From Bacteroidales bacterium (GTDB lineage Bacteria > Bacteroidota > Bacteroidia > Bacteroidales > F082), in assembly GCA_029983675.1 (NCBI GenBank), contig JASBYY010000005.1, forward strand, positions 1 to 64,000: a DNA stretch of 64,000 bases. Reading direction: 5' to 3'. Positions 8,580-17,216 of the stretch are shown here, piece by piece. Each line of letters starts with the position of its first letter. The stretch's first letter is position 1. Position numbers and translations under genes: made by a program. The notes under the pieces were generated by a model. That model had not been told where the DNA came from, did not search any database, and saw only the letters and a program-made list of their open reading frames with translations.

Positions 8580-9863
8580 TTATTTCTGGCGTTCGTGGCG
8601 GATCAAGTGGGCAGGTTCGATATTCATCTTTTCGCCTTCCAACAAGGAAATGACACCGTCAACGGGTTTGTTCCTGTCAATTTCCTCCACCCTCTTGCTT
8701 TCTTTGGCATGTGCGGCCTCGCATTCCGGGCAGTGGCAGTCGTTGTGATATTCGGCTGGCTCGGTGTAGGTGGTGATCACACCCTCGAAGTTACGCAACA
8801 CCACTCTGCCAGGTGACTGTGAAATGACATATTGCGGCATGACTGGCGTTTTGCCACCGCCGCCGGGTGCATCGACTACGAAAGTGGGAACGGCAAATCC
8901 TGATGTGTGACCGCGCAGGCCTTCGATGATTTCAATGCCTTTGGAGACAGGTGTGCGGAAATGCTCAAGACCCATCGACAAGTCACATTGATATATATAA
9001 TAAGGTCTGACACGCATTTTCACCAAAAGGTGCACCAAACGCTTCATCACATGCACGCAGTCGTTGACACCACGCAGCAGCACGCTTTGGTTGCCAAGCG
9101 GCACGCCTGCATTGGCAAGACGTTCGCAAGCGGCAATGGCTTCGGGAGTCACCTCATTGGGATGGTTGAAGTGGGTGTTCACCCAAACCGGATGGTACTT
9201 CTTCAACATGTCGCACAGTTTGGGAGTGATACGCTGCGGGCATACCACAGGGGTGCGCGTTCCAAGTCTCACGATTTCGACATGGGGAATGGCACGTAAA
9301 CGCTGGATGATGTATTCCAACTTTTTATCGCTCACCATCAAGGCATCGCCACCTGAAAGCAATACGTCGCGCACTTCCTCCGTCTTTTCAATATATCCGA
9401 GGGCTTTTTCTATTCTCTCGGAAGGAGATTCATCATCCTTTTGACCGGCAAAACGACGGCGCGTGCAGTGACGGCAGTACATGGAGCACATGTCGGTAAT
9501 AAGGAACAACACTCTGTCGGGATAACGGTGGGTCAATCCGGGTGTCGGAGAGTCTTCGTCCTCGTGCAGGGGATCTAGAAGATCCGCTGCGGTAATATGG
9601 GTTTCGGCGCCGGTGGGAATGCACTGACGGCGAACCGGATCGTTCGGGTCGTTGGGATCGATAAGGCTTAAGTAGTAAGGGGTAATGGCCATTCTCAATG
9701 TCGTCAAGGCATTGCGGACGCCTTCCTCTTCCTCAGCGGTGAGCTTGATGTATTTTTTCAGCTCATCCAATGTTTCGATTCGATTTCTGACTTGCCATTT
9801 CCAGTCGTTCCATTGTTCGTCGGGAACATCGGGAAACAGCTGTTTTCTTCTTGATTCTGCCAT
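8580..9863 (-). CDS. kamA: Lysine 2,3-aminomutase
   Basis: A 427-residue radical SAM, PLP-dependent enzyme that turns L-lysine into L-beta-lysine, the first step of the pathway. The cluster motif CSMYCRHC places cysteines at 126, 130 and 133. The PLP lysine is Lys338 in DAPGGGGKTP, matching Lys337 of the clostridial enzyme. A C-terminal cysteine-rich tail, CHCPECEAAH, is the zinc-binding part of this subfamily and separates it from EpmB-type proteins. It starts 65 bp after kdd behind a perfect hairpin, and kamB follows 11 bp later. Confidence 0.97.
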   Translation of the reverse strand: MAESRRKQLFPDVPDEQWNDWKWQVRNRIETLDELKKYIKLTAEEEEGVRNALTTLRMAITPYYLSLIDPNDPNDPVRRQCIPTGAETHITAADLLDPLHEDEDSPTPGLTHRYPDRVLFLITDMCSMYCRHCTRRRFAGQKDDESPSERIEKALGYIEKTEEVRDVLLSGGDALMVSDKKLEYIIQRLRAIPHVEIVRLGTRTPVVCPQRITPKLCDMLKKYHPVWVNTHFNHPNEVTPEAIAACERLANAGVPLGNQSVLLRGVNDCVHVMKRLVHLLVKMRVRPYYIYQCDLSMGLEHFRTPVSKGIEIIEGLRGHTSGFAVPTFVVDAPGGGGKTPVMPQYVISQSPGRVVLRNFEGVITTYTEPAEYHNDCHCPECEAAHAKESKRVEEIDRNKPVDGVISLLEGEKMNIEPAHLIRHERQK

Positions 9864-9886
9864 TTGTTAGTATTTAAAATTAATGA

Positions 9887-9916
9887 CGTAGAGATGCGAT
9901 TCGTCGCATCTCTACG
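9887..9916. repeat. Perfect 13-bp hairpin between kdd and kamA
   Basis: CGTAGAGATGCGA and its exact complement flank a TTCG tetraloop inside the operon. No T-run follows on the minus strand, so it is not an obvious terminator. A shorter relative with the same GATGCGA core lies at 13203-13227. It looks like a dispersed Bacteroidetes palindrome and may act as an mRNA processing or stability point. Confidence 0.7.
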
Positions 9917-9928
9917 GATTTTTAATGA

Positions 9929-11002
9929 TTATGCATACAGTTCTTCAAAAATTTTGCGGAGCTTGGGGCATTCGCGAAGTTCCTGCAAAGTAAATTCGGC
10001 GTGACCCTTGGTATAGCCGTTGCCCATGATCATGTTCACGTCGGCACCGATGCCCTCGGCACCGAGAGATGCCTTGGTGAAGCTGGTGGCCATGCTGAAA
10101 AAGTAAACGATACCATCGTCCTTGGTGCAGAGCACAGCAGTCATTTCCTGATCCGGGACGTTGACACAGTTGATGGTCACATCGGCCATCTTGCCGTTAG
10201 TCAGTTTTTCGACCAGTTCATAAATCTGAACAGGTGTCATGCCAGCCGCGCTTTCCACGATATCGCAGAAACCGAGATCCTTGATGCGCTGAGTGGATTT
10301 GGGACTATTGGCGATGCCAATGACCTTTCCTGTCACGCCGACACGTTTCTTGGCTTCGTAGGCACAAAGCATACCGCTTTTGCCACCGGCACCGAGGATA
10401 ACTACGGTCTGGCCATATTGGCAAAGTTTGGCGGTCTGAGCAGGTGCGCCGGCCACGTCAAGAGCGCTCAAAGCGAGCTTCTCCGGCATGTCGGTCGGGA
10501 TTTTAGCGTAAATGCCGCTTTCGAAAAGGATGGCCTTACCCTTGATGTCCACTTGGTCAACATCGGGACGAATAGCCACGATTTCGTCAATGCGGAGCGG
10601 GGTCAGGGAAAGGGAGACCAAAGTGGCAATACGGTCGCCTTCTTTTAGGTCGATCTTACCTTTCAGCGCATCGCCTATCTTCTCGACCTTGCCGAGCAAC
10701 ATGCCGCCCGAGCCGGTACGACGGTTGCGGTGCTTGCCTTGCAATTCGACATTGAGGAACATTTCTTTCTTGACTTCCTCCATGATCTTCTCTTCGCTCG
10801 CGCCGGCACCTGCCTGTTGCTTGGCATAGTTGTGAATGTCGGTGAACGAAGCGGAGTCGATGTTCAAGGTCTGAACGTCAATGAGAATTTCATTATCCCA
10901 TATCTCGTCCATGTTGTTGTCAATCTTGTTAGCGGGTTGCGGAAGCACGCCTTTAGGTTCTATCACGCGGTGTGTTCCATATTTGTTACCATGCTTTTGC
11001 AT
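9929..11002 (-). CDS. kdd: L-erythro-3,5-diaminohexanoate dehydrogenase
   Basis: The 357-residue protein has an MDR-like layout: a catalytic N-terminal part and a Rossmann domain with the loop ILGAGGKSGM. It resembles the characterised Kdd enzymes that oxidise and deaminate 3,5-diaminohexanoate to 3-keto-5-aminohexanoate with NAD(P)+. It lies between kce (41 bp upstream) and kamA (65 bp downstream), matching its place in the pathway. The sequence is well preserved with no odd features. Confidence 0.95.
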   Translation of the reverse strand: MQKHGNKYGTHRVIEPKGVLPQPANKIDNNMDEIWDNEILIDVQTLNIDSASFTDIHNYAKQQAGAGASEEKIMEEVKKEMFLNVELQGKHRNRRTGSGGMLLGKVEKIGDALKGKIDLKEGDRIATLVSLSLTPLRIDEIVAIRPDVDQVDIKGKAILFESGIYAKIPTDMPEKLALSALDVAGAPAQTAKLCQYGQTVVILGAGGKSGMLCAYEAKKRVGVTGKVIGIANSPKSTQRIKDLGFCDIVESAAGMTPVQIYELVEKLTNGKMADVTINCVNVPDQEMTAVLCTKDDGIVYFFSMATSFTKASLGAEGIGADVNMIMGNGYTKGHAEFTLQELRECPKLRKIFEELYA

Positions 11003-11043
11003 AATGTTTTATTGTGTTAAGTGTTTGCTATTGGTTTTATTTG

Positions 11044-11877
11044 TCAATTTCTTTTTTTCAGACCGAGAATCTCTCTTGCTTCATCGGATGTGGCGATGGG
11101 GCGACCCAGCTCATTGGCCATACGCACTACCTTTGCCACAAGTTCGCCATTCGATTGGGCGAGCACGCCTTTGGAGATGTAGAGGTTGTCTTCGAAGCCT
11201 ACGCGCACATTGCCACCCATAGCGATGGCGGCGGCGGCCATTGGGAAGGCATGACGACCCACGCCGGTTACCGTCCATGTCGATCCGGCGGGAATGCCAT
11301 TGACAAGCCAGCAGAGATTCGGTACTGTGGCAGGTGTACATCCGGGTACGCCAAGCACAAAGTTGAACTGCATGGGAGCACCGGGCACCTCGCCCTTGCG
11401 TGCCATGGTGAGAATAGTGTCGAGATGACCCATTTCGAAGCATTCGTATTCGGGCTTGATGCCACGTTCGATCATTCGCTTTCCGAAAGCACGCATGGTG
11501 GGCATGGTGTTGTCGAAGATTTCATCGCCGAAGTTGCAAGTGCCACAATCCAAGGTCGCCATTTCGGGCAATGGTGTCGTGTCGGTGGATTGCAAGCGTT
11601 CGTCCGGTGTCATGCCCACAGCACCTCCTGTCGAAGGGATGAGGATGACGTTAGGACAAACCTTGTAAATGGCTTCTTCGCATTCCTGAAAACGGTCGCA
11701 GCTTTGGGTGGGAGTGCCGTCGTCAAAACGGACGTGAAGGTGCACAATAGCAGCACCAGCATCAACGGCCGATTTGGCTTCACGCACAATCTCCTCCACC
11801 GTGTAAGGCACATTGGGATTCTGTTGTTTCGTTACTTCTGCGCCACAGATGGCGGCAGTGATGATAAGTTTATCCAT
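11044..11877 (-). CDS. kce: 3-keto-5-aminohexanoate cleavage enzyme
   Basis: A 277-residue member of the BKACE (DUF849) family. The zinc-binding histidines appear in HLHVR (His46 and His48), with the third ligand in VGFEDN near residue 229. It condenses 3-keto-5-aminohexanoate with acetyl-CoA and yields acetoacetate plus 3-aminobutyryl-CoA. Family members use different beta-keto acids, but the position between kal and kdd fixes the substrate with good confidence. Confidence 0.96.
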   Translation of the reverse strand: MDKLIITAAICGAEVTKQQNPNVPYTVEEIVREAKSAVDAGAAIVHLHVRFDDGTPTQSCDRFQECEEAIYKVCPNVILIPSTGGAVGMTPDERLQSTDTTPLPEMATLDCGTCNFGDEIFDNTMPTMRAFGKRMIERGIKPEYECFEMGHLDTILTMARKGEVPGAPMQFNFVLGVPGCTPATVPNLCWLVNGIPAGSTWTVTGVGRHAFPMAAAAIAMGGNVRVGFEDNLYISKGVLAQSNGELVAKVVRMANELGRPIATSDEAREILGLKKRN

Positions 11878-11947
11878 AGTCTAAATGTTTGTTCTGAATT
11901 TTGATAGAATAAAAAGTGAAAACAAGCAATGGCCGAAACCATTTCCC

Positions 11948-12352
11948 TTACTTGTTATCCGTATTGCGCTGGCATTGTTTCGGGACAACGCAGGTGCCTG
12001 TGGCACGGCAAACAACTATGGGTTCGGGAAGCACATCGGCGGCCGAGTCCGAAATGTCGGGACGGGGCTTGATCACTTTTCTGGCTTCAAATTCCATCTT
12101 ACGCGAAGTATTGCCCATATGTGTGATTTTTCCCACAGCCTCGATGAAGTCGCCGGCATAGACGGGGGCAAGAAACTCGATGTTGTCGTAAGCGCAGAAA
12201 AGGCCTTCGTCGCCATCGCTTAAAATTAGCAATTCGGTGGCCACATCACCGAAAAGGTGAACCATGTGTGCGCCATCCACTAAATTTCCGCCGTAATGAG
12301 CGTCTTTTGCACTCATGCGGACTCTGATCATTGATTTATACTCTTTTTCCAT
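11948..12352 (-). CDS. kal: 3-aminobutyryl-CoA ammonia-lyase
   Basis: A 134-residue hotdog-fold protein starting MEKEYKSMIRVRMSAKDAHYGG. Its length and the GGNLVDGAHMVHLFGDVAT segment match the Kal enzyme, which removes ammonia from 3-aminobutyryl-CoA to give crotonyl-CoA. On sequence alone a thioesterase would be possible, since both share the fold. The position between atoD and kce in a complete kam cluster decides for Kal. Confidence 0.94.
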   Translation of the reverse strand: MEKEYKSMIRVRMSAKDAHYGGNLVDGAHMVHLFGDVATELLILSDGDEGLFCAYDNIEFLAPVYAGDFIEAVGKITHMGNTSRKMEFEARKVIKPRPDISDSAADVLPEPIVVCRATGTCVVPKQCQRNTDNK

Positions 12353-12396
12353 TTGAATAACTTTGTTTTCTGAGAAATACTAACTGTTCTTTTTCC

Positions 12397-13047
12397 TTAT
12401 TTTTCCACGTAAATGCCATTTACGTAAATACCGGAAACGTGCACTTGATGGGGAGCGATTTCGCCTTCCTTGACGAGCTTTTCAGCTTCAACAACCACAT
12501 AGTCGGCGGCGGTAGCCATCAGCGGATTGAAGTTGTTGGTGGTGCCGAGAAATACCATGTTGCCAAACTCATCGACAATATTGGCACGTAAAAAGGCGAT
12601 GTCGGCCTTCAGGGGCTTCTCAAGCAGATAGTCCTTGCCGTCCACATTGACGATAGGTTTTCCGTCGGCTATGATAGTGCCCAGTCCCGTCGGGGTCAAC
12701 ACGCCACCCAGACCTGCACCATAAGCGCGGATGCGTTCTGCAAGCGTGCCTTGTGGGACGTATTCCACTTCCAGCGTACCGGCATTTTTCTGTTCGGCAG
12801 TCTGTTTGTTGGTGCCCGTGTGTGAAACGATGGCTTTCTTCACTTGGTGGTTCGTGACGAGTTTGCCGTGCGCCACTTCATCGTAAGCCGTATCGTTGGC
12901 AATGATGGTCAAATCTTTCACGCCTTTTGCGACAATGGCGTCAATAATTTGGGTGGCACTTCCCACACCCAAGAATCCGCCAAACATAATCGTCATGCCG
13001 TCGTGAACTTTTTCGACCGCCTGCTCTAATGTAATTTGCTTGTTCAT
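12397..13047 (-). CDS. atoD: Acetoacetate / butyrate CoA-transferase, alpha subunit
   Basis: A 216-residue family I CoA-transferase alpha subunit with the GGFLGVGSAT motif at about residues 22-31 and a typical VEAEKLVKEGEIAPHQVHVSGIYV ending. It is the first gene of the nine-gene lysine operon, 44 bp ahead of kal. Its partner AtoA is encoded by the next operon. Together they exchange CoA between butyryl-CoA and acetoacetate. Confidence 0.95.
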   Translation of the reverse strand: MNKQITLEQAVEKVHDGMTIMFGGFLGVGSATQIIDAIVAKGVKDLTIIANDTAYDEVAHGKLVTNHQVKKAIVSHTGTNKQTAEQKNAGTLEVEYVPQGTLAERIRAYGAGLGGVLTPTGLGTIIADGKPIVNVDGKDYLLEKPLKADIAFLRANIVDEFGNMVFLGTTNNFNPLMATAADYVVVEAEKLVKEGEIAPHQVHVSGIYVNGIYVEK

Positions 13048-13093
13048 AGATGTTTATATTTTAAATATTTACTTTTTACTGCTAATGAGTTTG

Positions 13094-13125
13094 CAAAAAT
13101 ACATCTTTCCCATTGTTTTTCCAAA
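13094..13125 (-). promoter_or_regulatory. Bacteroidetes-type promoter for the atoD-kam operon
   Basis: On the minus strand: TTTG, 20 bp, TATTTTTG, a full consensus match. The -7 octamer is identical to that of the atoA promoter. Transcription would start near 13087, about 40 nt before atoD. Confidence 0.75.
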
Positions 13126-13196
13126 CTTTTCCTCCTCTTTTATTTTAGAAGAAAAATCATGCGTTTCGGAAACAATCCTGAATGAAAATGAAAATG

Positions 13197-13236
13197 AAAA
13201 AACGGGATGCGATGGTGTCGCATCTCGATTTTTTTA
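13197..13236. terminator. Bidirectional hairpin terminator
   Basis: A 10-bp stem (13203-13212 with 13218-13227, one G-U pair) has six A on its left and seven T on its right, so it can end transcription in both directions. On the minus strand it follows the small gene at 13261-13455 and shields the atoD promoter from read-through. Confidence 0.75.
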
Positions 13237-13260
13237 ATCCTAGTGATCAGGTTAATGGAA

Positions 13261-13455
13261 TCAGTTTTTCATCATCTCCATATTTCCGATCAGATCACTT
13301 TGAACCGACTCGTAGGCGGCTGCATAACCAAACAGGTTCCTCAAAGTGGCGGCACTCGGGTTTTGCCTTTCGGCTTGAAATACGCGGCGAATCTTATCGC
13401 ACGATTCTTTTGTCAGTGTCAGTTCATTGTAATTTAGAGTAAAAGTTTCGTCCAT
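13261..13455 (-). CDS. Small protein of unknown function next to the ECF sigma factor
   Basis: The 64-residue protein starts MDETFTLNYNEL. It is charged and probably helical, without membrane segment, signal peptide or metal motif. It lies 115 bp behind the sigma factor gene on the same strand and is followed by a terminator. This arrangement and a clean ATG support a real gene. It is too short and lacks a membrane anchor to be a normal anti-sigma factor. Function unknown. Confidence 0.6.
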   Translation of the reverse strand: MDETFTLNYNELTLTKESCDKIRRVFQAERQNPSAATLRNLFGYAAAYESVQSDLIGNMEMMKN

Positions 13456-13570
13456 AGGCTGTTTTTGAATTTCTTACATCTTCAAAACGTCACCTCTGGG
13501 GCTTTATTATCCACTATCGGAATTATTTTTTTTGATGGAACGAAAATACTCCTGACAATTCACAAATTGC

Positions 13571-14158
13571 TCAATACGTGAGCGATACATTGTTCGCCAC
13601 CATCATCTTGCGCAGATTGATAAGGGCGTATCTCATGCGCCCCAAGGCCGTGTTGATGCTCACATTGGTGACATCGGCAATATCCTTGAAACTCATATTG
13701 GAATAGATGCGCATGTAGAGCACTTCGCGCTGTTCGTCAGGCAGATAGGTGATCATGCGGCGCAGGTCTTCATGCACTTGGTCAATGACCATGCCCTGCT
13801 CGATAGACGGGTCGCAAATGGGAGCGTTGTCGATGAAGTTGTAGTCTTCACTCGACGACTCCACCATCGGAATCCGCTTCGACTTACGGAAATGGTCAAT
13901 GACAAGATTGTGCGCAATACGCATGGCAAATTGGGCGAACTTGCCTTCATCTTTGTAGGCGTGCGCTTTGAGCGTGCGTATCACTTTGACGAATGTATCC
14001 TGGAAGATATCATCAGCCAGCTGACGGTCTTTTACAAGCGTCATGATATGCAAAAAGACTTGAGCCTGGTGACGGTTCACTAACAGTTCAAAACTCGATA
14101 GATTGCCATTCAAATAGCTATCAATCAGTTCCTTGTCGCTTCTTATTTCTTTGGACAT
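13571..14158 (-). CDS. RNA polymerase ECF sigma factor (sigma-70 family)
   Basis: The 195-residue product from the ATG at 14156-14158 has region 2 with DDIFQDTFVKVIRTL and region 4 with LPDEQREVLYMRIYSNMSFKDIA, the core of an ECF sigma factor. An in-frame ATG at 14179 would add seven residues. The inner start is preferred because a G-rich stretch, GGGGGCC, lies just before it. No anti-sigma gene with a membrane segment is adjacent. Promoter choice and target genes cannot be read from the sequence. Confidence 0.92.
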   Translation of the reverse strand: MSKEIRSDKELIDSYLNGNLSSFELLVNRHQAQVFLHIMTLVKDRQLADDIFQDTFVKVIRTLKAHAYKDEGKFAQFAMRIAHNLVIDHFRKSKRIPMVESSSEDYNFIDNAPICDPSIEQGMVIDQVHEDLRRMITYLPDEQREVLYMRIYSNMSFKDIADVTNVSINTALGRMRYALINLRKMMVANNVSLTY

Positions 14159-14255
14159 AAGGCCCCCTATTTTATGCACTTCACGTGCGGTTTATAAAGG
14201 GTAAATATCGGTCGATAGTGTCTCTCCTATATTTTAGTTAGTGATGAAATTTGTG

Positions 14256-14285
14256 CAAAGATACATCTTTTTGAAATTACACAAA
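14256..14285 (-). promoter_or_regulatory. Promoter for the ECF sigma factor gene
   Basis: On the minus strand: TTTG, 18 bp, TATCTTTG. The -7 box is a perfect match and the spacing is one base under the usual range. The start would lie near 14249, about 90 nt before the gene. Confidence 0.65.
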
Positions 14286-14295
14286 CTTTTTTTTG

Positions 14296-14303
14296 TAATT
14301 TCG
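14296..14303 (+). promoter_or_regulatory. Possible -7 box for uvrA
   Basis: TAATTTCG differs from TAnnTTTG at one base and lies 19 bp before the uvrA ATG. A TTTG at 14270-14273 is 22 bp upstream, slightly too far. It would make a very short leader, which is common in this lineage. Confidence 0.35.
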
Positions 14304-14322
14304 TGCAATTTTTCTAAAATAC

Positions 14323-17154
14323 ATGGATAATAAACCTGAAGAGACTGACTGCATCAAGATAAAAAATGCCAACGTCAACAATCTGAAGCATTTGAGTTTG
14401 CAGATTCCCAAGAACAGACTGGTTGTCATCACCGGTCTTTCCGGATCGGGGAAATCATCGCTGGCCTTCGATACGCTTTTTGCTGAGGGACAGCGTCGTT
14501 ATGTGGAAAGTCTGAGTTCGTATGCGCGTCAGTTTATGGGGAGGCTCAATAAGCCCGATGTGGAACTGATCACCGGTCTTTCGCCCGCCATCGCCATAGA
14601 ACAGAACAATAGTTCGCACAATCCGCGTTCCACGGTTGGAACCACTACCGAGATATACGAATACCTGAAACTGCTCTATGCCCGTATCGGCAAGACCTTC
14701 TCTCCTATTTCCGGTCAGCAGGTAAAGAGGCACCAAGTGGCCGATGTGGTCAACTACATCCTTGCCCTTCGGCACGGCACAACTGCCTATATTGTTGTTC
14801 CTGTTGTACTTCCCGAAGGCCGAAGCTTATCGGATCATCTTTCTATCCTTTTGCAACAGGGTTTCAGCCGTATTCTTGTCGACGGAGCGTTGATGCGTAT
14901 CGACGACTTTCTCCGTTCCTACGACAGCCATTCGGGTGCAGTGCTTCAAATCATGGTTGACCGCATCAAAATCGGGCCAGACTCAAACCAAGAAATCGGG
15001 CGGCTTTCCGATTCTGTTCAAACGGCGTTTTACGAAGGGAAAGGAAGCTGCCTTGTGCTTTCCATGTCGGAAGAAGAAAAACAGTCAGTGGAGTTTTCGG
15101 ACCGTTTCGAGGCAGATGGTATGACGTTTACGCCGCCCACGCCAAGTCTGTTTGCTTTTAACAATCCGTTTGGAGCCTGTCCCACTTGCCAAGGTTTCGG
15201 CAATGTCATCGGCATCGATCCCGATTTGGTGATTCCCAACAAAAACCTATCGGTATATGAAGGTGCTGTGGCTTGCTGGCGTGGCGACAAAATGGGCGAA
15301 TGGAAAGATGCTTTGGTTCGCGTTGCCGCCAAGATCGGTTTTCCCGTTCACAAGCCTTATTATGAACTTACCGAAGCCCAGAAAACCCTGCTGTGGAACG
15401 GCGACAGCCATTTTGAAGGCATTCGTTCCTTTTTTCAATATGTTGAAGAACAATCCTATAAGATACAGTATCGTGTCATGTTGTCGCGTTATCGTGGCAA
15501 AACGGTTTGTCCGGAATGCAATGGCACACGTCTGCGAAAAGAAACCCAGTATGTGAAAGTCGGTGGCAAGAGCATCTGTGATTTGGTGGAAATGCCATTG
15601 GATGAGTTGAAGGGATTCTTTGATACGCTCGAATTGGAAGCCACCGACCGCACCATCGCATCGCGACTGCTCGTTGAAATCAACAATCGCATCGGATTCA
15701 TGCTTGAGGTTGGGCTGGGATACCTTACCTTGAACCGTATGTCGAACACGCTTTCGGGAGGCGAGGCACAGCGCATCAGGCTGGCCACTTCGCTCGGCAG
15801 CAGCCTTGTTGGATCCACTTACATCCTCGACGAGCCGAGCATCGGGCTTCATGCCCGTGATACGGAAAATCTTATCCGTGTATTGAAACACCTGCGCGAT
15901 ATCGGCAACACCGTCATCGTTGTAGAACATGATGAAGAAATCATTCGGAGTGCCGACCAGATTATCGACATCGGACCTTTTGCCGGCGTGTTTGGCGGAG
16001 AATTGGTGTTTCAAGGAGCATTTGACCAACTGAAAGATTGCGAAACAAGCCTCACTGCGCAATATTTGACGGGAAGAACGGAAATTCCTCTTCCCCCAAG
16101 CCGTCGGTTTTGGAGCAATGCCATAATAATAAAAGGTGCCACACAGCACAACTTGAAAAATGTCGATGTCAAGTTCCCTCTAAATGTCATCACGGCAGTA
16201 ACCGGTGTCAGCGGATCGGGCAAATCAACCTTGGTAAAAGACATACTCTACCCCGCCATAAAACGGCATTTGGGCGAATCGGCTGAAAAATCAGGCAGTT
16301 ACAGTGCTTTGGAAGGCAGTGTCAGTGCCATCCAAGCCATAGAGTTCATCGACCAGAATCCCATCGGAAAGTCATCACGTTCCAACCCTGTCACCTACTT
16401 GAAAGTCTATGATGAAATCCGTCAGTTGTTTGCCGATCAAAAACTGTCGAAGTTACGCGGTATCAAGCCGTCGCATTTTTCGTTCAATGTTCCGGGCGGA
16501 CGCTGCGAAAACTGCGAAGGTGAAGGGGTAACAAGGATAGAGATGCAGTTTATGGCCGATATCTGCCTGCCATGTGAGGTTTGTCATGGCACTCGTTTCA
16601 AGGATGAGATTCTTGAAATCAAATACGACGGCAAAAACGTTTCGGACATGCTGGCCATGTCGGTCGATGAGGCCATAGATTTCTTTAGCCACTCCTCCAG
16701 TGCAAACAATCCAACGGTTGGTCGCATCATCACGCGGCTAATGCCATTGCAGGAAGTCGGCCTTGGCTATTTGAAGCTCGGCCAGTCGTCAAGCACCTTG
16801 TCGGGTGGCGAGGCACAACGCGTAAAACTCGCTTCTTTCTTGGTCAAAGGACAAAACGAAAAACCGACACTTTTTATCTTCGATGAACCGACAACAGGAC
16901 TGCATTTCCACGATGTAAACAAACTTTTGGACTCATTCCGTGCCTTGCTGTTCAGAGGCCATTCCATCATCATCATCGAGCACAACATGGACGTGGTTAA
17001 ATCTGCCGACTGGGTTATCGATCTTGGTCCGGAAGGAGGAAAAAATGGCGGACACATTGTGTTTGAAGGCACACCCGAAGGCTTGGTGGCTTGCGAAACC
17101 TCCTATACCGGACAGGCACTGTCGAAAAAACTAAATCGAGATACGATTCTATGA
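14323..17154 (+). CDS. uvrA: Excinuclease ABC subunit A
   Basis: The 943-residue protein is a full UvrA. Two ABC ATPase modules are present: Walker A motifs GLSGSGKSS near residue 39 and GVSGSGKST in the second half, each with an LSGGEAQR signature. Zinc-finger cysteines appear in ACPTCQGFG, CPECNGTRL, CENCEGEG and CLPCEVCHGTRF. It recognises DNA lesions for nucleotide excision repair and loads UvrB. The gene is alone on its strand, divergent from the sigma factor. Confidence 0.98.
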   Translation: MDNKPEETDCIKIKNANVNNLKHLSLQIPKNRLVVITGLSGSGKSSLAFDTLFAEGQRRYVESLSSYARQFMGRLNKPDVELITGLSPAIAIEQNNSSHNPRSTVGTTTEIYEYLKLLYARIGKTFSPISGQQVKRHQVADVVNYILALRHGTTAYIVVPVVLPEGRSLSDHLSILLQQGFSRILVDGALMRIDDFLRSYDSHSGAVLQIMVDRIKIGPDSNQEIGRLSDSVQTAFYEGKGSCLVLSMSEEEKQSVEFSDRFEADGMTFTPPTPSLFAFNNPFGACPTCQGFGNVIGIDPDLVIPNKNLSVYEGAVACWRGDKMGEWKDALVRVAAKIGFPVHKPYYELTEAQKTLLWNGDSHFEGIRSFFQYVEEQSYKIQYRVMLSRYRGKTVCPECNGTRLRKETQYVKVGGKSICDLVEMPLDELKGFFDTLELEATDRTIASRLLVEINNRIGFMLEVGLGYLTLNRMSNTLSGGEAQRIRLATSLGSSLVGSTYILDEPSIGLHARDTENLIRVLKHLRDIGNTVIVVEHDEEIIRSADQIIDIGPFAGVFGGELVFQGAFDQLKDCETSLTAQYLTGRTEIPLPPSRRFWSNAIIIKGATQHNLKNVDVKFPLNVITAVTGVSGSGKSTLVKDILYPAIKRHLGESAEKSGSYSALEGSVSAIQAIEFIDQNPIGKSSRSNPVTYLKVYDEIRQLFADQKLSKLRGIKPSHFSFNVPGGRCENCEGEGVTRIEMQFMADICLPCEVCHGTRFKDEILEIKYDGKNVSDMLAMSVDEAIDFFSHSSSANNPTVGRIITRLMPLQEVGLGYLKLGQSSSTLSGGEAQRVKLASFLVKGQNEKPTLFIFDEPTTGLHFHDVNKLLDSFRALLFRGHSIIIIEHNMDVVKSADWVIDLGPEGGKNGGHIVFEGTPEGLVACETSYTGQALSKKLNRDTIL

Positions 17155-17216
17155 GTGAATGATTCATGTCAAAATACCAGATCTGAAATTACATTGCGCC
17201 TTACAATCCCAATCCT

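Noticed and set aside
8580..9863. KamA as the EF-P lysine-modifying enzyme EpmB.
   Set aside because: The long C-terminal zinc-binding tail and the kam operon context mark a catabolic lysine 2,3-aminomutase.
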